Shown piece by piece: positions 36,651 to 45,164 of a DNA stretch of 52,570 nt. A program made the position numbers and the translations under genes. This DNA is from an uncultured Lachnospiraceae bacterium (GTDB lineage Bacteria > Bacillota > Clostridia > Lachnospirales > Lachnospiraceae). The stretch spans positions 1 through 52,570 of the forward strand of contig CAJUDQ010000010.1 of assembly GCA_910585215.1 (NCBI GenBank), written 5' to 3'. The notes below the pieces were generated by a model, which ran no database searches, had not been told where the DNA came from, and worked only from the letters and a program-made list of their open reading frames with translations. Each line of letters opens with the position of its first letter. Within the stretch, counting starts at the first letter, position 1.

Positions 36651-37916
36651 CTAATCTTCCAATTCACATGGGCATGAAATTTTTCCGGTAATTGCCGATG
36701 CCGCCGCTACAGCCGGACTTGCAAGATAAATCTCTGATTCAGGGTCGCCCATACGGCCCACAAAGTTTCTGTTTGTTGTAGCAACCGCCTTCTCACCCTT
36801 TGCGAGAATCCCCATATGTCCTCCCAGACACGGTCCGCAGGTAGGAGTGCTGACTGCTGCTCCCGCTTTGATAAATATGGAAACCAGCCCTTCTTCAATT
36901 GCCTGAAGATAAATTTTCTGAGTAGCCGGAATTACAATTGTTCTTACATGTTTTGCAACATGTCTTCCTTCCATAATTTTCGCAGCGATTCTCAAATCTT
37001 CCATACGACCGTTTGTACAGGAGCCTATTACTACCTGGTCAATTTTGATATCTCCAACCTGGTCGATTGTTTTTGTATTCTCAGGTAAATGTGGAAATGC
37101 AACTGTAGGTTTTAACTCATCCAAATGAATTTCGTAGGTTTCATCATATGTGGCATCGCAATCTGCCTCATAAATCTTGTATTCTCCTGCGTTGTGCTCT
37201 TTCATATATTCTTCTGCCAATTTATCTACTGGAAAAATTCCATTTTTCGCACCGGCTTCAATCGCCATATTTGTCATTGCAAATCTGTCGTCCATTGTAA
37301 GATAAGAAATTCCATCGCCAGTGAACTCCATAGATTTATACAGAGCGCCATCTACTCCAATCATACCAATAATATGAAGAATAATGTCCTTACCGCTTAC
37401 CCATTTTGCCGGTTTTCCGGTTAAAATAAACCGAAGTGCAGAAGGTACTTTAAACCATGCCTTTCCTGTCGCCATACCTGCCGCCATATCCGTAGAACCC
37501 ACACCTGTAGAGAATGCACCAAGCGCTCCATATGTACAGGTATGTGAATCCGCGCCTATCACTACATCTCCGGCAGCTACCAGACCTTTTTCCGGCAGAA
37601 GTGCATGTTCAATTCCCACCTCTCCTGTCTCAAAAAAGTTTGTAATATCATTTTCTATGGAAAATTCTTTTGCACATTTGCAGAGCTCTGCCGACTTTAT
37701 ATCTTTATTCGGTGTAAAATGGTCAAGAACAATCGCTATTTTATCCTTGTCAAATACCCCGTCTACTTTCATTTTCTTCATTTCCTTTATGGCAACCGGC
37801 GCTGTTACATCATTTCCCAGCACCAAATCCAAATCCGCCTCAATTAACTGTCCTGCCTCAACAACATCCATTTTGCAGTGTGCAGCCAATATCTTCTGAG
37901 TCATTGTCATGCCCAT
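36651..37916 (-). CDS. leuC: 3-isopropylmalate dehydratase, large subunit
   Basis: 421 residues, aconitase-family [4Fe-4S] enzyme. Cluster Cys residues are seen in VIGSCTNGRMEDLR and in CGPCLGGHMG; also HTCTYGALGAFSTGVGSTDMA near residue 130. AAGGAGG precedes ATG. First gene of leuC-leuD, with a near-consensus promoter at 37963-37991. The leader is too short for a T-box, and leuA and leuB are not in the window. Confidence 0.97.
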   Translation of the reverse strand: MGMTMTQKILAAHCKMDVVEAGQLIEADLDLVLGNDVTAPVAIKEMKKMKVDGVFDKDKIAIVLDHFTPNKDIKSAELCKCAKEFSIENDITNFFETGEVGIEHALLPEKGLVAAGDVVIGADSHTCTYGALGAFSTGVGSTDMAAGMATGKAWFKVPSALRFILTGKPAKWVSGKDIILHIIGMIGVDGALYKSMEFTGDGISYLTMDDRFAMTNMAIEAGAKNGIFPVDKLAEEYMKEHNAGEYKIYEADCDATYDETYEIHLDELKPTVAFPHLPENTKTIDQVGDIKIDQVVIGSCTNGRMEDLRIAAKIMEGRHVAKHVRTIVIPATQKIYLQAIEEGLVSIFIKAGAAVSTPTCGPCLGGHMGILAKGEKAVATTNRNFVGRMGDPESEIYLASPAVAAASAITGKISCPCELED

Positions 37917-37962
37917 AATAAATTTGACCTCCTTTTTCTGTTCTTAGTATACACTGTTTTTG

Positions 37963-37991
37963 ATTTTATCACATTTGGATTTTAATGTAAA
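37963..37991 (-). promoter_or_regulatory. Promoter of leuCD
   Basis: On the - strand TTTACA (37991-37986), 17-nt spacer carrying TGTGA at its end, and TAAAAT (37968-37963). Start of transcription would give a ~40-nt leader with no room for a T-box or leader peptide. Confidence 0.8.
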
Positions 37992-38044
37992 GAACAAAGT
38001 GCTTGCTCACTATAAATTTGCAAAACTGTTCCTGCACTTTGTTC
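37992..38044 (-). terminator. Long-loop hairpin between the four-gene cassette and leuC
   Basis: GAACAAAGTGC (37992-38002) and GCACTTTGTTC (38034-38044) are exact inverted copies with a 31-nt loop. The - strand tail is TTTACATT, which is also the leuC -35 box. GCACTTTGTTC also occurs at 45144-45154 at the other end of the cassette. Confidence 0.6.
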
Positions 38045-38060
38045 ATAAAAAGCACCTTGC

Positions 38061-39308
38061 TTAAATAGCTTTTTCCTTTTCTTCCACTATCCTTAATATA
38101 TCAGGAGCCAGTTCCGGTTCATTTTTAATCAGATTTTTTACCTTTTGTTTGCATTTCTCACTTCTCTTTTTATTATAATCCATAGTTCTCCGAAGCCCCT
38201 TCTTTCTTTTATTCAGATTGTCCTGAATTTCTTTCATTTCCGTTTCGTTTGTGATTGCGGACATCTGAAAATTCCACACAGATTCATCATACAGATTCAG
38301 TGAGTGAATCAAATCATTAAATTGTTTCTGTTCCTGATACAGCTCATCTGACATCTTGGCATATGCCTGCTGCTCCTTCTTTGCTGTCACATACAGCCTC
38401 CAGTAATTGCCAAGCTCATACGAATCCCTTATCCCGATTTTTTTACAGGTATAGTCTACCGTGCTTTTCATATTAACATATAAAAGCTTGTATTTATTTA
38501 AAAGTCCAATCGCTTTATTGATTTTCCTCTCTGTCAGTTTGATTTCCTTTACACAGTTTTGATACATCACAATAAGAATACACAAAACCAGTGCCACAAC
38601 TGCAACAGATGCAAAAATTCCGATGGTAAAATCATAGTCGGAATTCAGATGAAAATAAAACATGCCGCCAAGCAGCAAAGCCGCTGTTCCCAATAGAATA
38701 CCGACACAGTTTCTTATCATCGAAATTCGTCTGTCATAATCCTTTCTTTCATATGCCAGTCCTGCTTTTTCCCCCTCAATATTATGCAAATCTGTTTTTA
38801 AGGTTTGAAGATAAGACTCATCCTCATGAAGCTCTTTTAAAATATCCGGCATTTTCTGTTCATTTGCCTGTATATAATTATATTTTGATTCCGGTATTTT
38901 TGTGCCATAGGTTCGATAGGATTCCTTATCGCTCTTCAAATTCAAAATCCTGTTGGTATGATAAAAAAGAGCTTCCTTTTTCTCCCCTTCCAGCTCTGTA
39001 ATAATTCTGATATCCTCCAGATATCCATTGACTGCCTTATACTCTTTTTTCGTTTCTGCAGTCCGCCTTGATGCTTCTAAAATCTCCTCACAACAATCCT
39101 CTGCAAATAAAAGCTTCTCTTTTTTATCCCTTAAATAAACCTCATCTTCTCTGTCACAGTCCTCTTCGTCTATTTCTTCGTCGCTGTTTTCTTCCAGTTC
39201 CTCCTCAGAATCAAGATTTTCATATTTATCATAATTACTCTTATCTGTCCAAAGCCTTTCCTCAACATTCGGCACTTCTTTCTTTCTTTTTCTAGAAAAT
39301 AATCCCAT
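38061..39308 (-). CDS. Two-helix membrane protein with long coiled coils (fourth gene of the DUF5717/5716 cassette)
   Basis: 415 residues from the ATG at 39308 (MGLFSRKRKK), two bases after the TPR gene stop (TAGTTATG), suggesting coupled translation; a longer GTG start at 39359 would overlap that gene. Basic start, a highly acidic stretch (~25-60), coiled coil (~70-195), two membrane helices (about 200-222, VGILLGTAALLLGGMFYF; and 230-252, IGIFASVAVVALVLCILIVM) with a very short outside loop, then more coiled coil to ~395. Both long arms face the cytoplasm. No enzyme motif or known family. Likely the membrane anchor of the cassette, binding the TPR or Hsp70-like proteins (inference). Confidence 0.75.
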   Translation of the reverse strand: MGLFSRKRKKEVPNVEERLWTDKSNYDKYENLDSEEELEENSDEEIDEEDCDREDEVYLRDKKEKLLFAEDCCEEILEASRRTAETKKEYKAVNGYLEDIRIITELEGEKKEALFYHTNRILNLKSDKESYRTYGTKIPESKYNYIQANEQKMPDILKELHEDESYLQTLKTDLHNIEGEKAGLAYERKDYDRRISMIRNCVGILLGTAALLLGGMFYFHLNSDYDFTIGIFASVAVVALVLCILIVMYQNCVKEIKLTERKINKAIGLLNKYKLLYVNMKSTVDYTCKKIGIRDSYELGNYWRLYVTAKKEQQAYAKMSDELYQEQKQFNDLIHSLNLYDESVWNFQMSAITNETEMKEIQDNLNKRKKGLRRTMDYNKKRSEKCKQKVKNLIKNEPELAPDILRIVEEKEKAI

Positions 39309-39310
39309 AA

Positions 39311-40174
39311 CTATTTTGACTGCCTTTCCTTTTCCTGTTCCCTGTACTGTGTTTTCCATTCGGATATTATTTCATTCACATCTTTCTTATATTGATAAAT
39401 ATCTCTATCCTTACCAGACATTCTATTCTGGAAATCTTCCGTTTCCTGATGAGAAGAGATTTCTCTTTCCTCCTGTTCAATCACCCGCTTATATTTTCGA
39501 ATCAGCATATCTTCTATATCATATTTTGATACCATTTCCTTTTTTAATACATCAAAATCCAATTCCTCTTCCTGACATTTTTCCCCCATTATTAATGCAC
39601 AGATAAGATTATCCATATATTCTTTCTGTTCATAAAAACTTATCGCTTTATCAAAGCAACAGACAGCCTCGCGATAAAAAAAAGCCTGTGCCTTTATAAC
39701 ACCGATATTATTCCATGCATCTGCAATATTTTTTTCAGAAGCTTTCAGTGTTTCATCTTCAATAACGGCATAATATTCCTCTATTGCCTGCCCATACTTT
39801 TTTTTCTCTCTTAAAATATCGGCCCTCGCCTTCCGATTTTCCGCCGGTGTTCTTTTCATAATTTCCATCAGTTCCTGATGAATCGTCTGCTTTTCAACAG
39901 GAGAATAATAATCTACACATGAAAGAATGGTCCATACAAGACTGATATATTTTTTTCCTGATAAAATATCCGTATTCAGTCTTTGCACCAGTGCGGTTTC
40001 TTCCATATGCTTTAAAAAATCAAATAATTCTTCATTAAAAAAGCTCTTGTTTATTGCATAAATATTATGGTATAAATAATAGCACAATTCCTCCATTGAA
40101 TAAATATTGATATTGGACAATTCAATATAAAGAGGGATTTCTGCCTTTCTTCTGCATAAAATCAATCCGCCCAT
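39311..40174 (-). CDS. TPR-like protein of the DUF5717/5716 cassette
   Basis: 287 residues; GGAGG sits 4 nt before ATG. It is all helical and lacks a signal peptide. TPR units are clearest at ~120-200: RADILREKKKYGQAIEEYYA and ADAWNNIGVIKAQAFFYREAVCCFDKAISFYEQ. The C-terminal ~80 residues are charged coiled coil (RKYKRVIEQEEREISSHQ). Not recognised as a named family. It lies 12 bp after the Hsp70-like gene, so it may be a co-chaperone-like adaptor (inference). Confidence 0.78.
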   Translation of the reverse strand: MGGLILCRRKAEIPLYIELSNINIYSMEELCYYLYHNIYAINKSFFNEELFDFLKHMEETALVQRLNTDILSGKKYISLVWTILSCVDYYSPVEKQTIHQELMEIMKRTPAENRKARADILREKKKYGQAIEEYYAVIEDETLKASEKNIADAWNNIGVIKAQAFFYREAVCCFDKAISFYEQKEYMDNLICALIMGEKCQEEELDFDVLKKEMVSKYDIEDMLIRKYKRVIEQEEREISSHQETEDFQNRMSGKDRDIYQYKKDVNEIISEWKTQYREQEKERQSK

Positions 40175-40186
40175 AATTCCTCCATT

Positions 40187-41449
40187 TTAAAGTGAAATCC
40201 GCTTCTTTATTATTTTTTTGGAAGACGGAAAAAAATCTCCAAATCCTTTGTCTTCCACAGCAATTTCAAAATTATCTTCATTTTCATAAATCAGACTGAT
40301 TTCAAGAAACATTGTTTTATCCCTTCTGTCAGGGAACTCTTCCAGACCAATTTCCAGAATCTGTCGCCCTGAATAAAAAGGAGAAGTAATCACCAGCTTG
40401 ATGCAATCTGTGGAATCTACCAGAAACTCAGCCTTTTTTCCTGCCTGTGTCCAGTTTACGCCAGCCTCTGACAGCAAATAGTCTTTCTCCTCTCCGTTTT
40501 CAATTCTCACTACCCCTATATTTACCAGTGTTCTGCCGCGACAGTAAAGCGCCAAATCAGTTCTTTTTTCCAAAAGCACGCTGACTGCCGCACCGTCAGA
40601 ATACAGATTCAATCCCTTAAACGCCTTTCTTTTTCTGCATATTTCAGCGAGAGATTTTTTGCACCAGTTTTCATAAAAACCAATACCTGTAAAAAAAACA
40701 CTGCTGACAATATGTGTTTTATAATCCTCTCTCAGATACTGCAAAAAATTTTCGTCTGCCTCCTGTATCATTTTTTCAGAGGTCAGTCTGGTATATTTTG
40801 CCAGTCCTGATAAATCTTCTTCTTCTACAAATACCGTACTTTTATTTTTTTCTCTGCGCACAGTCATGGTTTGACAGAAAAATTTATTTTTATCCATAAA
40901 GAAAAGTGACACGTCATTTGCCCACAGTTCTTTTTTATTACACAGAACATAAGCGGCAAACGCTTCTGTATGGCTCAGCAGGCAAAGTCTGCTGTCCGTA
41001 TCAAGCTCTCTGTATATTTGCCGGATTGTTCTGACAAGACCTGCATTCAGCTTTTCCGCTGTAAAGACAATTGCTTCCGCTTCTGAAAATCCGGTAATAA
41101 CGGCTATTTTGTCAAATAACAGCAAAATATATTTTTTTAACAGCTCTTCTCCGCTGTACTCCCTGTCTTCAATATACATGACCTCTTTTTTTTCATACAT
41201 TAAAAAGAGCTGTTCTGCAAGATTTTCTCTGCCATTTGGCTCATTTTCGGAGGCAAATAATGCCTCATCTCCAATTAACCATTCGGCCATATTTCTTTTT
41301 TTATAAAGAACCAGCGGAATCACATATTTCTCATCATCTGCCCTTACACTCATGGAAACCGGAAGGCTGCTGCCTGCCTCAAGACATGCAACACTCACAA
41401 AATCCGATGATAAATCAATTCCGATTGACTGTAATCTTTTTTCCTCCAT
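40187..41449 (-). CDS. Hsp70/actin-fold protein, DUF5716-like, with degenerate phosphate loops
   Basis: 420 residues from the ATG at 41449 (MEEKRLQSIGIDLSSDFVSV), 7 nt after TAGGAG and 10 bp after the DUF5717-like stop. Hsp70-type order can be followed: phosphate-1 strand (SIGIDLSSDFVSVAC), IGDEALFA, a connect-like helix ending LLSHTEAFAAYVL, a phosphate-2 position reading NDVSLFFMDKNKFFCQ instead of DLGGGTFDV, an adenosine-loop equivalent SSVFFTGIGFYENW, and SDGAAVSVLL. The last ~110 residues resemble an Hsp70 substrate-binding beta domain (YENEDNFEIAVEDKGFGDF); there is no helical lid. ATP hydrolysis is doubtful because the glycine loop is lost. The name DUF5716 is from memory of Lachnospiraceae annotations next to DUF5717; the fold comparison is mine. 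Confidence 0.8.
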   Translation of the reverse strand: MEEKRLQSIGIDLSSDFVSVACLEAGSSLPVSMSVRADDEKYVIPLVLYKKRNMAEWLIGDEALFASENEPNGRENLAEQLFLMYEKKEVMYIEDREYSGEELLKKYILLLFDKIAVITGFSEAEAIVFTAEKLNAGLVRTIRQIYRELDTDSRLCLLSHTEAFAAYVLCNKKELWANDVSLFFMDKNKFFCQTMTVRREKNKSTVFVEEEDLSGLAKYTRLTSEKMIQEADENFLQYLREDYKTHIVSSVFFTGIGFYENWCKKSLAEICRKRKAFKGLNLYSDGAAVSVLLEKRTDLALYCRGRTLVNIGVVRIENGEEKDYLLSEAGVNWTQAGKKAEFLVDSTDCIKLVITSPFYSGRQILEIGLEEFPDRRDKTMFLEISLIYENEDNFEIAVEDKGFGDFFPSSKKIIKKRISL

Positions 41450-41459
41450 TCTTTTTCTC

Positions 41460-44400
41460 CTACATAACTGTAAAGATATTTTCATTTAGCTTTTTCTTTA
41501 CATAATAATCTCTGGCCAGATTTGAAAAATCCTCGTTGTCCTGTTTTTCAGAGCATATTACAATACGATTCAGCATCCCATATGGACTGTGATTTTGTTC
41601 CATCTCCTGAAAATCCCGTTTTAAAACTCTGTTTTCAGTTTGATTCACATAACCACTGTCTTCAGTTTCCTCTGTAATATAATAAGTAACTGACTCTCCA
41701 TAAAACAAAAGAAATTCACAAATAAATATACCATGACAGGAATTATGCATTTTTTCTGTTTTATATTCCCCGTCCTCAGACTGATAGTGTACATATACCT
41801 TATAGGCAGGATTTGTCCGATATTCCAGTATCGTTTTATTCTCCACCGAAGAAGGAAGTCTGAAATACTTGATAAATTTTTTATAAAATTCATATTTTTT
41901 CTTTCTTCCACACATTTCATATAAAACTTTTCTGCACAGACGAATCTGAGTTTCTTTCAGTTCTTCTTTTTCTGACTGATATTTCAACCATGTAAGCCCG
42001 CACAGATAATGTGCATCTTCTTCATTCAGAAGCTCCCTTTCCATATATTGAAACAGACTTTCTTCCACCTGTTCCTGTTTTACAAAATAATCATAGGACC
42101 TTTTAATAAAATATGCCCATTTTACTTTTGGGTCTGCGCCCTTTCTGATATAGGATTCAAAAACACTGCCAATACATGACTCGTATTTTCCGGTAAAAAG
42201 CATCTGAACAATAATTTTTTCCTCCAGCTCTCTGCTCTCACATTCGAAGCTTTTTCCTGCCTGCCAGATTTTATACATTTCCTTTGTGGAACCATAATAG
42301 TACCGACTCAAATAGTCAAGTGTATTTTCATTATACTTTCCTCTCTGAAATGCATCAAATGAAAAATAAATAAAATCTTCGTTTTCTTCCTCTCCTCCCT
42401 GCATAATCATCTGATTGACACATTTTAAAACCAGTTCGGGCAGAATGAAATCAGAACCATATTTTGACATTAACCCGAAGCTTTTCTCATAAAGCCCACT
42501 GGCAGCAGACATTTGAATCACTTTGATTTTCAAAACCGCAGAGACCTCCTCTGTCTGCATGCGGTCAAGATAATGTGCAAACTCCTCTGTTTCGCTGTTG
42601 TCAGAATAATACTGTAAAATCTGCTCCTCCAGAAACTGTCTGTATTCATCCCGAATATCGCGTGTAACTACAAGCTTTTCCATTACCTGTACCGCTTTTT
42701 CCTTATATTTTCGATATCGGAAATACCTGTCATTAAAATAAATCAAAAGCCCAAGATTATCCGGCTGTATTTCATAACAGATTTTTAAAATTTCCTCCTG
42801 TGACAGTAGTTTTTTCATCTGATATTTCACGGTCTGCATATAGCGGTTTCCGTTTATATCTGCAAATACTACAGCGGCATCCTCGGAATAAATGCGCACA
42901 TACGCCCTTTTTCCAATTAATGGTACATGCTGCTCTTTTTTCAATTCTTTATGTATCACAATCACCTCTCGGATATTTGGATTATCACAAAAAATCATAC
43001 AGGTATTTAAAATATCAGGAAGTTTCTCTGCCATTTCAGGTGTAGGTACTGTTTTTTTCAACACTTCATGATAAACTGTTGCAAGCTTGTTATTAATGCG
43101 CCCCTTTAAAATACATTCTCCCACATATTTTTCAATGGTTCTGGCATAAAGCTGATAAATATTCGGGGCCTCCTTCTTATATTCAATCACCTTCTGATAA
43201 AGGAAATCCAGACGTTCTCCATTCAGAGTCAGATTATAAACAAAATACATCAAAATTACATCTGGTATTCTCTCTTTAAAATCAAAAGAAATACTGTACA
43301 TATAATATTCATAAAGCCCCGTCACTTTCAGTCCCAGTTCTACGGCTCTGTTATACCAGAAAAAGTACTTCTGATTTGTCTGTCCTCCCTTAATGAGCAT
43401 TCCAACAATTTCATAGAGAAGAACAACTGTTTTTGAAGTTTTATACATTTCTGCAAGAATCCGGAAAACATCTCTGTCAAATCCTTTTTCCATTCCACAC
43501 AAATCCAGAATCCTTTTTTCCAGTTTTTCTGAGACATATTTATTTTTCATTCCAAATAAAATTACACTTTTCTCAAATTCATTCAACACTCTTAAGAGAG
43601 AAGGAGTATGATTTAATACAAGCAGAGTTTCACAGTACATCAGAGGACTTCTCATTCCTCTGTTATACTGTTCCTTTATTCGTATCATTTTCAGACTTTC
43701 ATTTCTGTCATAATTTTCATCAAGATACATAATCATCCACAACAGCTTCCAGTCTTCATATCCGTTTTCATAATAGCTTCTTATCTGTTCCAACGCTTTT
43801 TTTGTACATTCTTCCCTGCGTTCCCTGACTGCCTCAACATACAGATAAAAACATTGATTTTCTATATTTTTGACATACAGTTCCCCAAGTTTTTTTGCCG
43901 CATCCTCAAGGATAAGCTTTGCTTCTGTTTCCTTTCTCTGTGCAGTCATAATCTGTGCTCTGACAAGCTGCAAAAACAAATCCTCATTCTTTAACTTTTT
44001 CATTTCCGACAGAAGCTCAAGAGACTTTTCCGCCCATTCTGAAAGAGTAAGAAACTTCATACGGAAATTCAGATAATCCCGATACAGTTCCACCAGACAT
44101 TTTTTCCATGCAAGATAACCACTTTTGCTGACAGGTGTATTTTTGGTATATTTATATACTCTGACCGGAATTTTTATCTCGTCTCTTAGAGATTTTATAA
44201 AAATCACTCCATGATTATATCCTTCGCGAAGTCCGGCAGTTTTTATAATATAAGGAATTTCACAGATATTTCCAGTAAAATCTTCTCCAGTAATTTTCTT
44301 TTTTTCCATTTGGAGAAATGTTCCTTCCGATTTTACCTCTGCTCTGACATATCCCCAGTTATCCTTTTGCAGTACAATCCGGTCCTCATAATCCTTTTGC

Positions 44401-45056
44401 AGATTTTCATAGAACAGCTCTTTTTGCTTTACTTCTATATTAACCGCTTTTTTCTTGCCTGCGGCTATCAGAAATTCATCCAGTGCAATACTTTTATCTG
44501 TTCCGGGACACAATGCTTCATATCTTGTTTTTAATATGCCGTCTTTTTCTATAAATTCTGCAAACCAGTCTGATACAAACAGATTCAGAGCTCTGTCATA
44601 ATCCTTTTGCACATAATCAGTAAAATGGAACATATTTTTCATCTCACCGGAATAAGTATGTATATGTTTTTCTGCAATTTTTATATGAAATGGGAGAGAA
44701 AGTTCCCCTCCATTTGAAACAATACTGATTTCACCAGTTATCTCCATGCCTTCTTGCAGACAGCAGGTATCAATGACGTATCGTATTATTGACTTGTCTC
44801 CGCTGAACACCTTTGTTTTTATTTTTACATGACGGCTCGAAGAATAGAGGATTCCTTTCAGTCTCCCTCCTCCGGTATTTACAATCTGAAAGGTTCCCTC
44901 ATACAATTCATCCGGCAGAAAAGATTTATTAATCTCATTCAGAGTTGCGTTGTCAAAATCTGTATCCTTTCGCTTTGCCGTATTTAAATTTATGGACACT
45001 TTTGGAGTTTCATAATCAATGATACCCAATGATAACTTGTCTATCAATTCTTTCAT
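41460..45056 (-). CDS. Large Ig-like plus helical-repeat protein, DUF5717-like
   Basis: 1198 residues, GGGAG 8 nt before ATG; no signal peptide or membrane helix, so probably cytoplasmic. Residues ~45-135 look like an Ig-type beta sandwich (FQIVNTGGGRLKGILYSS, MEITGEISIVSNGGELSLPF). A second beta-rich domain follows to ~310, then about 700 residues of helical, TPR-like repeat (KNEDLFLQLVRAQIMTAQRK, YKTSKTVVLLYEIVGMLIKG). The last ~120 residues are again beta (YKVYVHYQSEDGEYKTEKMH, GESVTYYITEET). First gene of the cassette with an Hsp70-like, a TPR and a coiled-coil membrane protein. No enzymatic motif found. Most likely a scaffold or client-binding partner of the Hsp70-like protein (inference). 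Confidence 0.82.
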   Translation of the reverse strand: MKELIDKLSLGIIDYETPKVSINLNTAKRKDTDFDNATLNEINKSFLPDELYEGTFQIVNTGGGRLKGILYSSSRHVKIKTKVFSGDKSIIRYVIDTCCLQEGMEITGEISIVSNGGELSLPFHIKIAEKHIHTYSGEMKNMFHFTDYVQKDYDRALNLFVSDWFAEFIEKDGILKTRYEALCPGTDKSIALDEFLIAAGKKKAVNIEVKQKELFYENLQKDYEDRIVLQKDNWGYVRAEVKSEGTFLQMEKKKITGEDFTGNICEIPYIIKTAGLREGYNHGVIFIKSLRDEIKIPVRVYKYTKNTPVSKSGYLAWKKCLVELYRDYLNFRMKFLTLSEWAEKSLELLSEMKKLKNEDLFLQLVRAQIMTAQRKETEAKLILEDAAKKLGELYVKNIENQCFYLYVEAVRERREECTKKALEQIRSYYENGYEDWKLLWMIMYLDENYDRNESLKMIRIKEQYNRGMRSPLMYCETLLVLNHTPSLLRVLNEFEKSVILFGMKNKYVSEKLEKRILDLCGMEKGFDRDVFRILAEMYKTSKTVVLLYEIVGMLIKGGQTNQKYFFWYNRAVELGLKVTGLYEYYMYSISFDFKERIPDVILMYFVYNLTLNGERLDFLYQKVIEYKKEAPNIYQLYARTIEKYVGECILKGRINNKLATVYHEVLKKTVPTPEMAEKLPDILNTCMIFCDNPNIREVIVIHKELKKEQHVPLIGKRAYVRIYSEDAAVVFADINGNRYMQTVKYQMKKLLSQEEILKICYEIQPDNLGLLIYFNDRYFRYRKYKEKAVQVMEKLVVTRDIRDEYRQFLEEQILQYYSDNSETEEFAHYLDRMQTEEVSAVLKIKVIQMSAASGLYEKSFGLMSKYGSDFILPELVLKCVNQMIMQGGEEENEDFIYFSFDAFQRGKYNENTLDYLSRYYYGSTKEMYKIWQAGKSFECESRELEEKIIVQMLFTGKYESCIGSVFESYIRKGADPKVKWAYFIKRSYDYFVKQEQVEESLFQYMERELLNEEDAHYLCGLTWLKYQSEKEELKETQIRLCRKVLYEMCGRKKKYEFYKKFIKYFRLPSSVENKTILEYRTNPAYKVYVHYQSEDGEYKTEKMHNSCHGIFICEFLLFYGESVTYYITEETEDSGYVNQTENRVLKRDFQEMEQNHSPYGMLNRIVICSEKQDNEDFSNLARDYYVKKKLNENIFTVM

Positions 45057-45133
45057 ATTTATCTCTCCCTAAAACATTTTATTTTACAGAAAATTACTCC
45101 GCTTTTCCTATGATGTATGCTTGAAATATTTAT

Positions 45134-45154
45134 AGTGCCGCGGGCACTTTGTTC
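45134..45154. repeat. Short hairpin and 11-bp sequence shared with the far end of the cassette
   Basis: AGTGCC (45134-45139) pairs with GGCACT (45143-45148), downstream of rarA. GCACTTTGTTC at 45144-45154 is identical to 38034-38044. T-rich sequence follows on the + side only, so as a - strand terminator it is weak. Confidence 0.5.
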
Positions 45155-45164
45155 TTTTCTACCC

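Noticed and set aside
37917..37991. T-box or leucine leader for leuCD
   Set aside because: The promoter lies about 45 bp before the start, leaving no room for a T-box or leader peptide.
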